From the NCBI GenBank assembly GCA_964551445.1, contig CAZKCG010000005.1, positions 92,479 to 156,478 of the forward strand: DNA of 64,000 nt, written 5' to 3'. The notes under the pieces were generated by a model that made no database searches, was not told where the DNA came from, and saw only the letters and a list, made by a program, of their open reading frames with translations. Positions 8,296 to 15,764 of the stretch are shown here, in pieces (position 1 is the first letter of the stretch; each line of letters begins with the position of its first letter). This DNA comes from DAOPXV01 sp964551445 (GTDB lineage Bacteria > Muiribacteriota > UBA9980). The position numbers and the translations under genes are program-made.

Positions 8296-9267
8296 TTGAA
8301 GAAATTCGTTTTAAGGTCATTACTTTTCATAATAATATTTTACGCTCTCAATCTCATAGCGGGAGCCGTTCTTTCAATTCCCAAAGAAGTTCTAATCAAC
8401 GCCGGTCTGTTCGATCCAAAACTTCGCTGGGATGAATTCCATTCGAAAAAGCCCGATTCGATAGACCTGATATTTCTCGGATCTTCCCACTGCTACAGAA
8501 GTTTCGATCCGGCCGTCTTCGACGGCGCGCTCAATATTTCGTCGTTCAATCTCGGAAGCGGTTCCCAGTCGGCCATTACGGCATATTACGCTCTCCGTGA
8601 GGCGCTCTGCACGCAAAAACCAAAGACCGTCGTGTTCGAGGTTTACTGGATGGTGTTTCGCGACGAGCCGCAGTTCGTGAACGCTTCATATAATTATGAA
8701 TACATGAAAGATCCCGCCGTCAAGCGTGAATTCCTGATGAATGGTTATGCGCCATCGGATTACATCAATTTCATTCTGCCGGCCGTGCGCTACAGGAATA
8801 ATCTCGGAGACCTGGTCAATATAGCTCTTGATAAACAAAAATGGCTTTCAAAGTTTGCCGACCGCTATCGGCCCGGCGGTTTCGTGGAGAACTCGTCGGC
8901 CGCCGACATTAAAAAAAATAACCAGTTCAGCGGTTATGTTTTTAAAAACGATATGCTCGGCCCGAAAAATCTCGAATATTTTCAAAGGATAATATCGCTC
9001 TGCCGTGAAAAGTCGATCCGTCTGATACTCGTCAAATCACCGCTTCCGCCGACATCCCTTGGATATATTAAAAATTACCCGGTGATCTACGATCATTTCG
9101 CGAAACTGGCTCATGAAAATTCACTTGCCTATATCGATTACAATGTTATGAAAGATACCGTCGTTACGGATGCCGATTTCAAGGACGATAATCATCTCAA
9201 TAGCGCGGGCGTAAAAAAGATCTCGGCCGATCTCGCGGCGAAGCTTAAAGATATTATCGCGAAATAA
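8296..9267 (+). CDS. SGNH/AlgX-like membrane-anchored acetyltransferase partner
   Basis: 323 residues from TTG 8296, chosen because GGAG lies eight bases upstream and it starts after the MBOAT stop; the longer frame from 8185 would overlap that gene by 94 bases. Residues 5-27 are one hydrophobic anchor (FVLRSLLFIIIFYALNLI). Next come LIFLGSSHCYRSFDPAVF, a GxSH/GSS-type nucleophile loop, and near the C-terminus FKDDNHLNSAG, a D-x-x-H block. Both match SGNH hydrolase-like DUF1574/AlgX/DltD partners of MBOAT proteins. The protein likely finishes O-acetylation of a surface glycan on the outer face of the inner membrane. Confidence 0.75.
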   Translation: MKKFVLRSLLFIIIFYALNLIAGAVLSIPKEVLINAGLFDPKLRWDEFHSKKPDSIDLIFLGSSHCYRSFDPAVFDGALNISSFNLGSGSQSAITAYYALREALCTQKPKTVVFEVYWMVFRDEPQFVNASYNYEYMKDPAVKREFLMNGYAPSDYINFILPAVRYRNNLGDLVNIALDKQKWLSKFADRYRPGGFVENSSAADIKKNNQFSGYVFKNDMLGPKNLEYFQRIISLCREKSIRLILVKSPLPPTSLGYIKNYPVIYDHFAKLAHENSLAYIDYNVMKDTVVTDADFKDDNHLNSAGVKKISADLAAKLKDIIAK

Positions 9268-9312
9268 TTCATGGAGTCCCGGCCCGCCGGAAATAAAAAT
9301 GAAGGACATGAT

Positions 9313-10608
9313 ATGAAAGAAAAAATATCTCAGCCGCAGGGCGTTTCCGGCGGACTCGAAAAGGCGGTCCGGTTCTCGCTCTGGATGTTTATTTTCACCT
9401 GCTCATTCTCGATATTTCTATCGAATTTTTTCCTCTATCTTTCCGTTACACTTTACGCGGTACAATATATCACCCGCAGGAAACCATTTCATTTCGACAG
9501 AATATACACCATCATGCTTCTTTTCGCCGCCGTCAATATCCTCTCGCTTTTCACGGCGGGAAAGACTTTGGGCGATATCAACAAGGTCAAGAACGTTATG
9601 TCTTTTCTGGCCTTCATGATCGCTTTTGAAAAGGCCGGCCTCATTAAGGACCGGTTCAAAATGATGTTCATCATGCAGGCGACCAACGCAAGCCTTCTCG
9701 CAGGCGCCATACTCATAAACGCCGCGGGCCTTTCGGATTATTACCTTTTCTGCGATTTCGCCAACTGGACCAATCAATACTCCGGCCTTTTCTCCATCTC
9801 GCTCACCTATGCGGGATTTCTCGTGATGATGCAGTGCGTTTCGCTCGCGCTCCTCGCGGGAGGCGCCGTGCCGGAAGGAACCGGAAGAGCCGTATTTATG
9901 GGTTTGATGGCCGTCAATATGCTCGGTCTTGTTTTTACTTACGCGCGCGGCGCGTGGCTTGCCATGCTCGTCATGGCTTTTTTCATAATCTCTTTGAGGC
10001 TCAGCCGCCGGGCGATAGCCGGCTTTCTGGCCATATCGGTCCTCGCGCTGGCCTTCATTATTTCGCCGCTCGGGGAGAACACTCCTTTCATAAACGATAT
10101 CAACCGCCGCATTAAATTGACGGTTTCGGGAGATTCGAGCGGGCGCGAGATCATATACCGCGTCGGCCTGAAGATGATCATGGACCACCCCTTAACGGGG
10201 CTCGGCATCGGCGGCGTTGAGAAAAATTATCCCGGATATATTGAAAAGGCTGATTTTCTGCCGCAGATAAGGAAAAACATAATTCTCGGTCAGAAGGTCG
10301 TTTACGGCCACCTGCACAACGTTTATATGCAGATATGGGCCGAATGCGGCATCATCGGCATAATCTCCTTTTTGTGGCTGATATTCTATTCTCTTTCCGG
10401 CCTGTGGGCAAGGGCATTCAAAACAGCCGAAGCCGGCGCCGTCTCAACGGCCGTGGAAAGGTGTTTTGCTGCCGGCGTTTTTGCTGCGCTTGTTTCGATG
10501 TGCCTTATGGGCATTACGGAATATAATTTTTTCCATAACGAGGTCGGCAGGATATTGTGGTTCTATGTAGGGCTTGCTTTCGCTCCTTCGACCGGAGATC
10601 AATATTAA
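9313..10608 (+). CDS. O-antigen polymerase/ligase (Wzy_C family)
   Basis: 431 residues from ATG 9313, which has GAAGGA six bases upstream; an in-frame ATG at 9271 lacks a ribosome site. There are ten or more hydrophobic helices. A large loop before the last helices has MDHPLTGLGIGG and GHLHNVYMQIWAECGIIG, the Wzy_C/WaaL signature with its conserved H-x-H-N motif. Such enzymes either polymerise undecaprenyl-linked repeat units or ligate the chain to lipid A-core (or protein) in the periplasm; sequence alone does not decide. It is the third gene of the MBOAT operon. Confidence 0.85.
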   Translation: MKEKISQPQGVSGGLEKAVRFSLWMFIFTCSFSIFLSNFFLYLSVTLYAVQYITRRKPFHFDRIYTIMLLFAAVNILSLFTAGKTLGDINKVKNVMSFLAFMIAFEKAGLIKDRFKMMFIMQATNASLLAGAILINAAGLSDYYLFCDFANWTNQYSGLFSISLTYAGFLVMMQCVSLALLAGGAVPEGTGRAVFMGLMAVNMLGLVFTYARGAWLAMLVMAFFIISLRLSRRAIAGFLAISVLALAFIISPLGENTPFINDINRRIKLTVSGDSSGREIIYRVGLKMIMDHPLTGLGIGGVEKNYPGYIEKADFLPQIRKNIILGQKVVYGHLHNVYMQIWAECGIIGIISFLWLIFYSLSGLWARAFKTAEAGAVSTAVERCFAAGVFAALVSMCLMGITEYNFFHNEVGRILWFYVGLAFAPSTGDQY

Positions 10609-10954
10609 TATTTAAAAAAATCCAGGAAGCGCCGTCAACAGCTGAAACCGTTTGTTTATTATCAATTCGGCGCTTCAGAGATTCGCTTGATTTTAAAGAT
10701 GAAATGTTATAAAATATGCAGCGCGTTATAAATAATAACTTGATAATGTTATTAACCTGAGCACTTTATAGCTTGCATTTTTTTGACGTTAAACCGAAGC
10801 TTTTATTGAAGCGCGTATTGTAAACAATGTCACCTATTTAATGCTCCTGTTAGCAATTACGATACGCACTTTAGAAAAATAATGGGTTGCAGCTAAAAAT
10901 GTTAACTGTGAAGCGCTCCGCTTAATGGATCAGGAAACTGCTATAAGGGGAAAC
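10609..10954. other. Intergenic region before the methyltransferase
   Basis: About 346 non-coding bases. A promoter (10687-10715) lies well upstream of the gene, leaving a leader of about 230 bases that holds only very short frames. AT-rich stretches and no clear terminator for the upstream gene were seen. No known riboswitch was recognised. Confidence 0.4.
10687..10715 (+). promoter_or_regulatory. sigma70 promoter upstream of the methyltransferase
   Basis: TTGATT (10687-10692), 17 bases, TAAAAT (10710-10715; TATAAAAT context). It has the same layout as the promoters at 4309 and 6668. The downstream leader would be long (about 230 bases). Confidence 0.5.
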
Positions 10955-11692
10955 ATGTCACAACTTAAGCTCGAAACGGACAGAATAAAAAACGAATATA
11001 AAAAACGCGATTCAAGTCAGGCGCTCGCCGCGGCGTATTCGCCATCGAATCCGGCCGGTGTTTACATCAGGCAGCAGGTGGAGTTTTATATCGCCGATCA
11101 TTTGTTCAGAAAATTCGGCAGGCCGGGTCCGTCAGGCGGCGGAGTTAACAGGTCCGTTAAAGATCTGAGGATACTGGATATAGGAACGGGTTCCGGGTCG
11201 ATGCTCGCGATGTTCGCGGCGCTCGGGTTCGATCCGTCGAACATTTTCGGCGCCGATCTTATATTTGACAGGGCAAGAGCCGCGTCTGAAAGAAACGCCG
11301 CGGGCGGCATAGTTAACTGCAATGCCGCTTTCATGCCGCTTAAAGATTCGAGTTTTGACATAGTTTCACAGTTCACGGTGTTCTCCTCGGTAACGAGCGT
11401 CGAAATGAAGAGCCTTATCGCTTCGGAAATGCGCCGCGTCGTGAAACCCGGCGGAACGATCATCTGGTACGATATGATCCATACGAACCCATTCAACCCG
11501 AATTTGAAGGGTGTGGGATATTCCGAGATCGCGGAACTTTTTCATGCCCGTCCCCGCGAATGCAGCAGGATAGTTTTAAATCCATGGATATTACGGCCGC
11601 TGCTCGGATTTTCCAAAGCGTTATGCGACATGCTGGCCGCCTTGAAAATTTTCAATTCGTTCTATATCTGTTTTATAAAAGCAAAAAAATAA
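10955..11692 (+). CDS. Class I SAM-dependent methyltransferase
   Basis: 245 residues from ATG 10955, preceded by AAGGGGA; ATG 10925 has no ribosome site. Motif I is LRILDIGTGSGSM, and further on are GADL, FMPLKDSSFDIVSQ and the post-motif VVKPGGTIIWYDM, the Methyltransf_11 layout. The substrate is unknown. Position next to polysaccharide genes and similarity in layout to sugar or quinone methylases allow a role in glycan methylation, but this is inference. The C-terminus is hydrophobic. Confidence 0.78.
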   Translation: MSQLKLETDRIKNEYKKRDSSQALAAAYSPSNPAGVYIRQQVEFYIADHLFRKFGRPGPSGGGVNRSVKDLRILDIGTGSGSMLAMFAALGFDPSNIFGADLIFDRARAASERNAAGGIVNCNAAFMPLKDSSFDIVSQFTVFSSVTSVEMKSLIASEMRRVVKPGGTIIWYDMIHTNPFNPNLKGVGYSEIAELFHARPRECSRIVLNPWILRPLLGFSKALCDMLAALKIFNSFYICFIKAKK

Positions 11693-11867
11693 CTCCGCCT
11701 GAATTTCAATAAAGATAGAACCCGGAAACATAACCGGACTGGAATATTCAAAAACGCAAATGCATCAAGGGTCTTAAATATTGCAGCACTGGCAGTCTTG
11801 ATATTATTGGCGGTCGCGGAATGACCATTGCGCCTGTCGCTGAACAAGCGGGATCTTTCCGGAAACA

Positions 11868-11904
11868 AAAAAGCGCCCGGTATTTATAACGACAGGCGCT
11901 TTTT
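11868..11904. terminator. Bidirectional intrinsic terminator
   Basis: AAAAAGCGCC (11868-11877) pairs perfectly with GGCGCTTTTT (11895-11904) around a 17-base loop, giving U tracts on both strands. It ends the methyltransferase transcript. Confidence 0.8.
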
Positions 11905-11910
11905 AAGGAT

Positions 11911-12136
11911 ATTCCTTAAATCGTGTGGGTAAAAATGGTTCATTTCAAGTTGAGAGTTCAGAGTGGAGAGTGTAGAACTAAAGGAATTTTTGGCAATAAA
12001 GACAGTCTATTCCGTCTTTCAGGCATTATTTTATTTGTAAAGGCTCGCGAAGCGAGCAAAACCACAACTATCCACTCTCCGTTCTCCACTCTTCACTAAA
12101 AAAAATACCCATACCAAACACGAAAGAGCCCTTTTT
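11911..12136. repeat. Dispersed inverted-repeat element, copy 1 (full)
   Basis: The arms start with ATTCCTTAAAT.GTGTGGGTA on the left and, on the complement of the right, GGCTCTTTCGTGTTTGGTAT, then TGGGTA and runs of AGAGT/GGAGAGT units. The two arms are imperfect inverted repeats of about 50 bases. The middle holds a small hairpin, GCTCGCGAAGCGAGC. The same two arms recur at 20841-20970, joined almost directly. No coding potential. Confidence 0.75.
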
Positions 12137-12236
12137 AATAATGTCAGCCGGGAGTTTTATATGACTTCGGCATAATTTCGCTCCCGTTGTAATTCTCTTT
12201 TTCGTTTTGATATTTTTAAGAGATCGCGGTTTTATC

Positions 12237-13481
12237 CTATTTTATGCTGCTTAATTCCAAATGTCCGTTGCTAGTGGCTTTTCCGGCAAGATCGTACTCG
12301 ATCATTCTCACGATGCCGACGCCCGCGGCATACCAGAATTCGCTCGGGCCATTGTCAGATTTAGTGAGCTGCGACTCTCTCATTTTGATGCAGTTGAAAG
12401 TTCCGGCGGGGACCGTAATGGTTTCGCTCGAAAAATTGTCGACGATGGTCATGGAAAAATTCTTGCCTTTTGAACTAGTAGCTCCGACCACTGTCGTATA
12501 ATCTTTGTTTTCCTCATAAGCCGGCTTTAAACCCGGATAAAACGGAGAAAAATAATAGATCTCCGGCGTCAGAGTCTCCATGTCTTCAGATGATTCAATA
12601 CTTGCCAGGCCGTTGGAAAAGTCCGCAGGATATTTTTCCTGGCTGGATAATTTATTAAGCGTCATGACTGTTCCCGAATAGGTCCTTAAATAACGGCTCA
12701 GGATATAAACGCTTTTGCCGTTGATGGTCTGGGGGCCGGTGAATTGCATAAACGCATGTGTCGGTTCACCCTGGGCTGCATTGACGATCATGTATTCTAA
12801 ACCCTTTGAAGTGTTCACAAAATCGCCGATATTGATGTTTTTCACTTTGAGCGCCGCGGGGCCGGTTCCGCCGATCAAAATGACGGCGCCGTCGTAGTTG
12901 AACGTGGTTCCGTCGGTCATTTTAATGAAATACGATTCGCCCTGTTTAACGGCCGGGTCGAAGCCGTCCGGCTGAGTTATCTGGCCGCCGGACCTGATAA
13001 CCTGAATGAATGAACCTGAAGCCGCGCTCCACTTGTATATACCTTCTATTAATTGACTCTGAACCATGAGCTGACTGAAGGTTGCCCCGGAAGAAGGTGT
13101 TTTGGAAAACCCGAGAAGGTTAAATCCGGTTTTTAAAGCGATATCGCCGTATATGGCCGGCGTGGTTCCGGCTATCGTCATCGTGGCCGGGCCGTTACTT
13201 TTGATAATGTAGCCTTTTGCGTAATTTAAAGCGGCGAGCGTGCCTTCGCCTACGCTTAAGAAACTTCCGCTGGAAGCGCTGTAACCATATATTTCGGAAA
13301 CAGCCGGTGTCTGAGTTCTGATATCGGCCGCCGTTGATACCGGTTTCAGAGTGAGGCTTACGAAGTTGAATCCGTCCCTGAGCGCGATGGTCTGCGTGTT
13401 CGTTTGCGCCAGAGCTGTAGAAAGCGGTATTAAGAGGCATAAAACGATTGAGAATATTGAATGAAAAGCGGGTTTGAACAT
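12237..13481 (-). CDS. Exported protein with two internal repeats, unknown role
   Basis: 414 residues. A signal peptide (1-26, ending STALAQ) is followed by two tandem repeats of about 75-80 residues (about 30-105 and 110-195). Both start like IALRDGFNFVSLTLKP / IALKTGFNLLGFSKTP and share YGYSASSGSFLSV / YKWSAASGSFIQV and G-Y-I-I/S-Y-F-I-K. The C-terminal half (about 215-410) resembles DUF3108-like beta domains, with VPAGTFNCIKM and WYAAGVGIVRMIE. It probably acts in the periplasm or at the surface. It has its own promoter (13519-13547) and AGGGAGGG before the ATG. Confidence 0.7.
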   Translation of the reverse strand: MFKPAFHSIFSIVLCLLIPLSTALAQTNTQTIALRDGFNFVSLTLKPVSTAADIRTQTPAVSEIYGYSASSGSFLSVGEGTLAALNYAKGYIIKSNGPATMTIAGTTPAIYGDIALKTGFNLLGFSKTPSSGATFSQLMVQSQLIEGIYKWSAASGSFIQVIRSGGQITQPDGFDPAVKQGESYFIKMTDGTTFNYDGAVILIGGTGPAALKVKNINIGDFVNTSKGLEYMIVNAAQGEPTHAFMQFTGPQTINGKSVYILSRYLRTYSGTVMTLNKLSSQEKYPADFSNGLASIESSEDMETLTPEIYYFSPFYPGLKPAYEENKDYTTVVGATSSKGKNFSMTIVDNFSSETITVPAGTFNCIKMRESQLTKSDNGPSEFWYAAGVGIVRMIEYDLAGKATSNGHLELSSIK

Positions 13482-13518
13482 TTTTCCCTCCCTTTATTTT
13501 GACGGCTGAAAGCGGGTC

Positions 13519-13547
13519 AGTTTAACAAATTAAAGGCGCATAGTCAA
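13519..13547 (-). promoter_or_regulatory. sigma70-like promoter of the repeat-containing exported protein
   Basis: Minus strand: TTGACT (13547-13542), 17 bases, TAAACT (13524-13519). The -10 is weak but the spacing is exact and it lies about 40 bases before the ATG. Confidence 0.5.
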
Positions 13548-13571
13548 TTTCTTTCTAAATCCCCGTTTTTT

Positions 13572-13650
13572 CCGGATAGTGACAGGGCTATCCGGTTTCG
13601 GGATGCCACGCCATTTTATGGCAATGAGAACATCCTGATACCCGGGTTTA
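13572..13650. other. Structured intergenic segment (nested inverted repeats)
   Basis: CCGGATAG (13572-13579) pairs with CTATCCGG (13588-13595). Immediately after, GGGATG...CATCC encloses the hairpin GCCAT-TTT-ATGGC, and CCCG closes outside it. I could not match it to a known riboswitch or terminator. Confidence 0.45.
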
Positions 13651-13762
13651 TGGAGGTATAGCCACGGCGTCTATCGTCAAAAAAAGTATGACGGTCAGAA
13701 AAATTTCTTTAAATAAAACCGGCGCGAACCGTCGCGAGGTCTTTATCATGTTATCTATCCTA

Positions 13763-13791
13763 TTGATTTTGCTGCGGCATTCTGATATAAT
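13763..13791 (+). promoter_or_regulatory. sigma70 promoter of the GHL10-like gene
   Basis: TTGATT (13763-13768), 17 bases, TATAAT (13786-13791). Predicted +1 is near 13798, about 50 bases before the GTG start. Confidence 0.7.
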
Positions 13792-13848
13792 GAACGCGAA
13801 AAACTTCAGATCACGCAATAAACATTGTTGCGGTTGGAAAGAGGAAAA

Positions 13849-15630
13849 GTGTCTCCGAGCTTTAATGCCGTTATAAAAAGAGCATTGAATTCAATGCCGC
13901 TATTCGTTTTAGCGGTTCTTTTTTGCTATATACCGGTTTTTTCAGCGTTATCACAGGATAATCAGGCATCCGACGCCGGAACAATAAAAGAAAAACTGAA
14001 AAAAGGCGAGGCTGAATATGCCCGCCGCTCCGATGTTCTCAAAGACATGAGCGAAAGCTCCGTCGACGACATAACTTTTATCGGAAATATATATAAGATG
14101 CTTCTGAACAGGACCGTTTCCGACCGCGAGATGACGGGATGGGTGAACCGTCTCGGTCAGGGCACGAGCCGCCTTCTTATAATAGAGGGCATAACTTCCA
14201 GCGATGAATATTACATAAAGCACGATATAACCGGCTCCGTCAATTCCGCCCGCGCCAGGCTCATGCAGAAACCGACATCCGATTCCACATGCGTGGCCAA
14301 TCTCTCGAAGGGAGCGTCTTTTAATGTATCATCGCAATCGGGCGGCTGGTACTACGTTAAGCTCGATAACGGCCAGGCTGGCTATTTAAGCGAAGGCAGC
14401 GTGAATATAAACATTCCCGTCTTTAAAAGTTTCGCCGGAGATAACGCCAGGGTCTCATCCGATACAGCGGAAGCGGCGCTTTCCAATTTCGAAAAGACCT
14501 TCGGAAAAGAAATAACTCGTCTTAACGAGACCTACTCGGCCCTTTCAGACTGCCTTGTCAAAAACAGCAAGTATAATTTTTATGAGATCAAACAGGGGAA
14601 ATTGATAGAGGGCGAAAAATACCTCGCCAAATTCCGCGCCCTGACTTCCGACCTGGCCAACAAGTGCGAGGTGCTCAACTCGAAGAATCCTTTGAAATGG
14701 CGCATAGGCAGGGTTCCGAACGACTATAATTCGCTTGTTTCGTATGAAACCCTTTCAAGGATAATAAAACTTCAGACCGCAAATCTCGACGGCGCCGCCA
14801 TCGACGTCTTTCGCGGCGGTAAAAGCCTTCTGCCCAATAAGTATTTCGAACTCATGGATGAAAAAAATTCCAAAATAATTCTCGAGGCTTTTAAAGAGGA
14901 AACGGGTTATCGGAAAATGAAAAGGTATGCCGTCGTCGATATTTTAAACTTCGGAAAACTTCTTTTTCAAAAGCGGAAAGAACTCTTCATGAAGAACGCT
15001 TTTGGCGAATATTCGAACGCCGTCGAACCCGACAGATATTTCGTCGATTTTTTAAATCCCGAGGTGCGCGATATCATGTTCGAATATCTCGATACCGTAA
15101 TGGACTCAGGCTATTTCGATGCCGTAATAATAGACGATATGCGCTTTCCCAACCATTTAAGAAGCAACAACGACATGCGGACCATTTTCGCCTTTAACGA
15201 TTCCATCGTCAGGGAATTCGAAAAAAATACGAAACTTTCCATATCCTCGCTCAACGAAATACAGGAAGATATCTTTAAAAAGTATATATCATCAAGGTTC
15301 GAAAGCTTCGTCGTCGATATGCGCCGCTATTTTGCGGGTAAAAAGAAGCCTTTTTATGCCGTTTGTGACGCCGAATATTATAACGCGCGCTTTGATACCA
15401 GACTTTGCGATTTTAAATCCTGGGGTAATAATCTGGATGCGGTTTTTGTCAGGTATCCGTCTTCGGCCACTGATGAATCTATCCGCGCATTTCAGGCCGG
15501 ATCATCCAAAAATATTTCAAAACCTCAGATTGTCACTATTAAAACCGCTGCTCCCGCGAAATTCCTTGATCTTGTAAGGGGAGTCAATGAGGTCACGCCT
15601 GCCGTAAAAGGCCTTTTTCTAGAAAATTAA
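13849..15630 (+). CDS. Exported multidomain protein: DUF4214, SH3, GHL10-like
   Basis: 593 residues. GTG 13849 is chosen because AGAGGA sits just upstream. Residues about 10-37 form a signal peptide or membrane anchor. Next are a DUF4214-like unit (about 60-115; YKMLLNRTVSDREMTGWVNR, ITSSDEYY), as found in surface and S-layer proteins, and a bacterial SH3 domain (about 120-185; W-Y-Y-V-K-L, G-Y-L-S). The C-terminal 350 residues look like a glycoside-hydrolase-like 10 (GHL10/DUF4015) TIM barrel, with AAIDVFRGG, YFVDFLNPEVRDIM and YFDAVIIDDMRF. This implies binding and perhaps cleavage of cell-wall or surface glycan. The catalytic residues are not certain. Confidence 0.65.
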   Translation: MSPSFNAVIKRALNSMPLFVLAVLFCYIPVFSALSQDNQASDAGTIKEKLKKGEAEYARRSDVLKDMSESSVDDITFIGNIYKMLLNRTVSDREMTGWVNRLGQGTSRLLIIEGITSSDEYYIKHDITGSVNSARARLMQKPTSDSTCVANLSKGASFNVSSQSGGWYYVKLDNGQAGYLSEGSVNINIPVFKSFAGDNARVSSDTAEAALSNFEKTFGKEITRLNETYSALSDCLVKNSKYNFYEIKQGKLIEGEKYLAKFRALTSDLANKCEVLNSKNPLKWRIGRVPNDYNSLVSYETLSRIIKLQTANLDGAAIDVFRGGKSLLPNKYFELMDEKNSKIILEAFKEETGYRKMKRYAVVDILNFGKLLFQKRKELFMKNAFGEYSNAVEPDRYFVDFLNPEVRDIMFEYLDTVMDSGYFDAVIIDDMRFPNHLRSNNDMRTIFAFNDSIVREFEKNTKLSISSLNEIQEDIFKKYISSRFESFVVDMRRYFAGKKKPFYAVCDAEYYNARFDTRLCDFKSWGNNLDAVFVRYPSSATDESIRAFQAGSSKNISKPQIVTIKTAAPAKFLDLVRGVNEVTPAVKGLFLEN

Positions 15631-15679
15631 GAAAAATTTCTGAAAAAATAAAATAATTTCCCCATTTTCATATTTTTTT

Positions 15680-15688
15680 TGGTATAAT
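15680..15688 (+). promoter_or_regulatory. Extended -10 promoter of glutamate dehydrogenase
   Basis: TGGTATAAT (15680-15688) is an extended -10 (TGnTATAAT) with no good -35, as is usual for that class. The leader (about 70 bases) can form a hairpin, CTACC (15693-15697) with GGTAG (15712-15716). Confidence 0.5.
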
Positions 15689-15764
15689 AATTCTACCAAC
15701 ACTGTGCTGTGGGTAGTATAAAAGAAAGTTGGTATGAAGTAAAATGAATAATCGGGGGAAAAAA

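Larger units (their letters stand above)
11693..12236. other. Convergent intergenic region with terminator and repeat element
   Basis: 544 bases between convergent genes. It contains a strong hairpin terminator (11868-11904) and a full copy of the dispersed inverted-repeat element (11911-12136). No convincing gene was seen. Confidence 0.6.
13482..13848. other. Divergent intergenic region with promoters and a structured segment
   Basis: 367 bases between divergent genes. It holds a minus promoter (13519-13547), a plus promoter (13763-13791) and, between them and outside both predicted transcripts, a hairpin-rich stretch at about 13572-13650. No gene was seen. Confidence 0.55.

Noticed and set aside
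9418..10188. Minus-strand frame of 256 codons antisense to the polymerase/ligase gene
   Set aside because: It is rich in Arg, His and Glu with no family motif, and it fully overlaps a clear membrane protein; it is a codon-bias shadow.
12201..12897. Plus-strand frames opposite the repeat-containing exported protein
   Set aside because: The minus-strand frame has a signal peptide, internal repeats, promoter and ribosome site; the plus frames are shadows.
13560..13690. Considered as a c-di-GMP (GEMM) or other known riboswitch
   Set aside because: Core conserved bases of the classes I know are missing and the segment lies outside both predicted transcripts.
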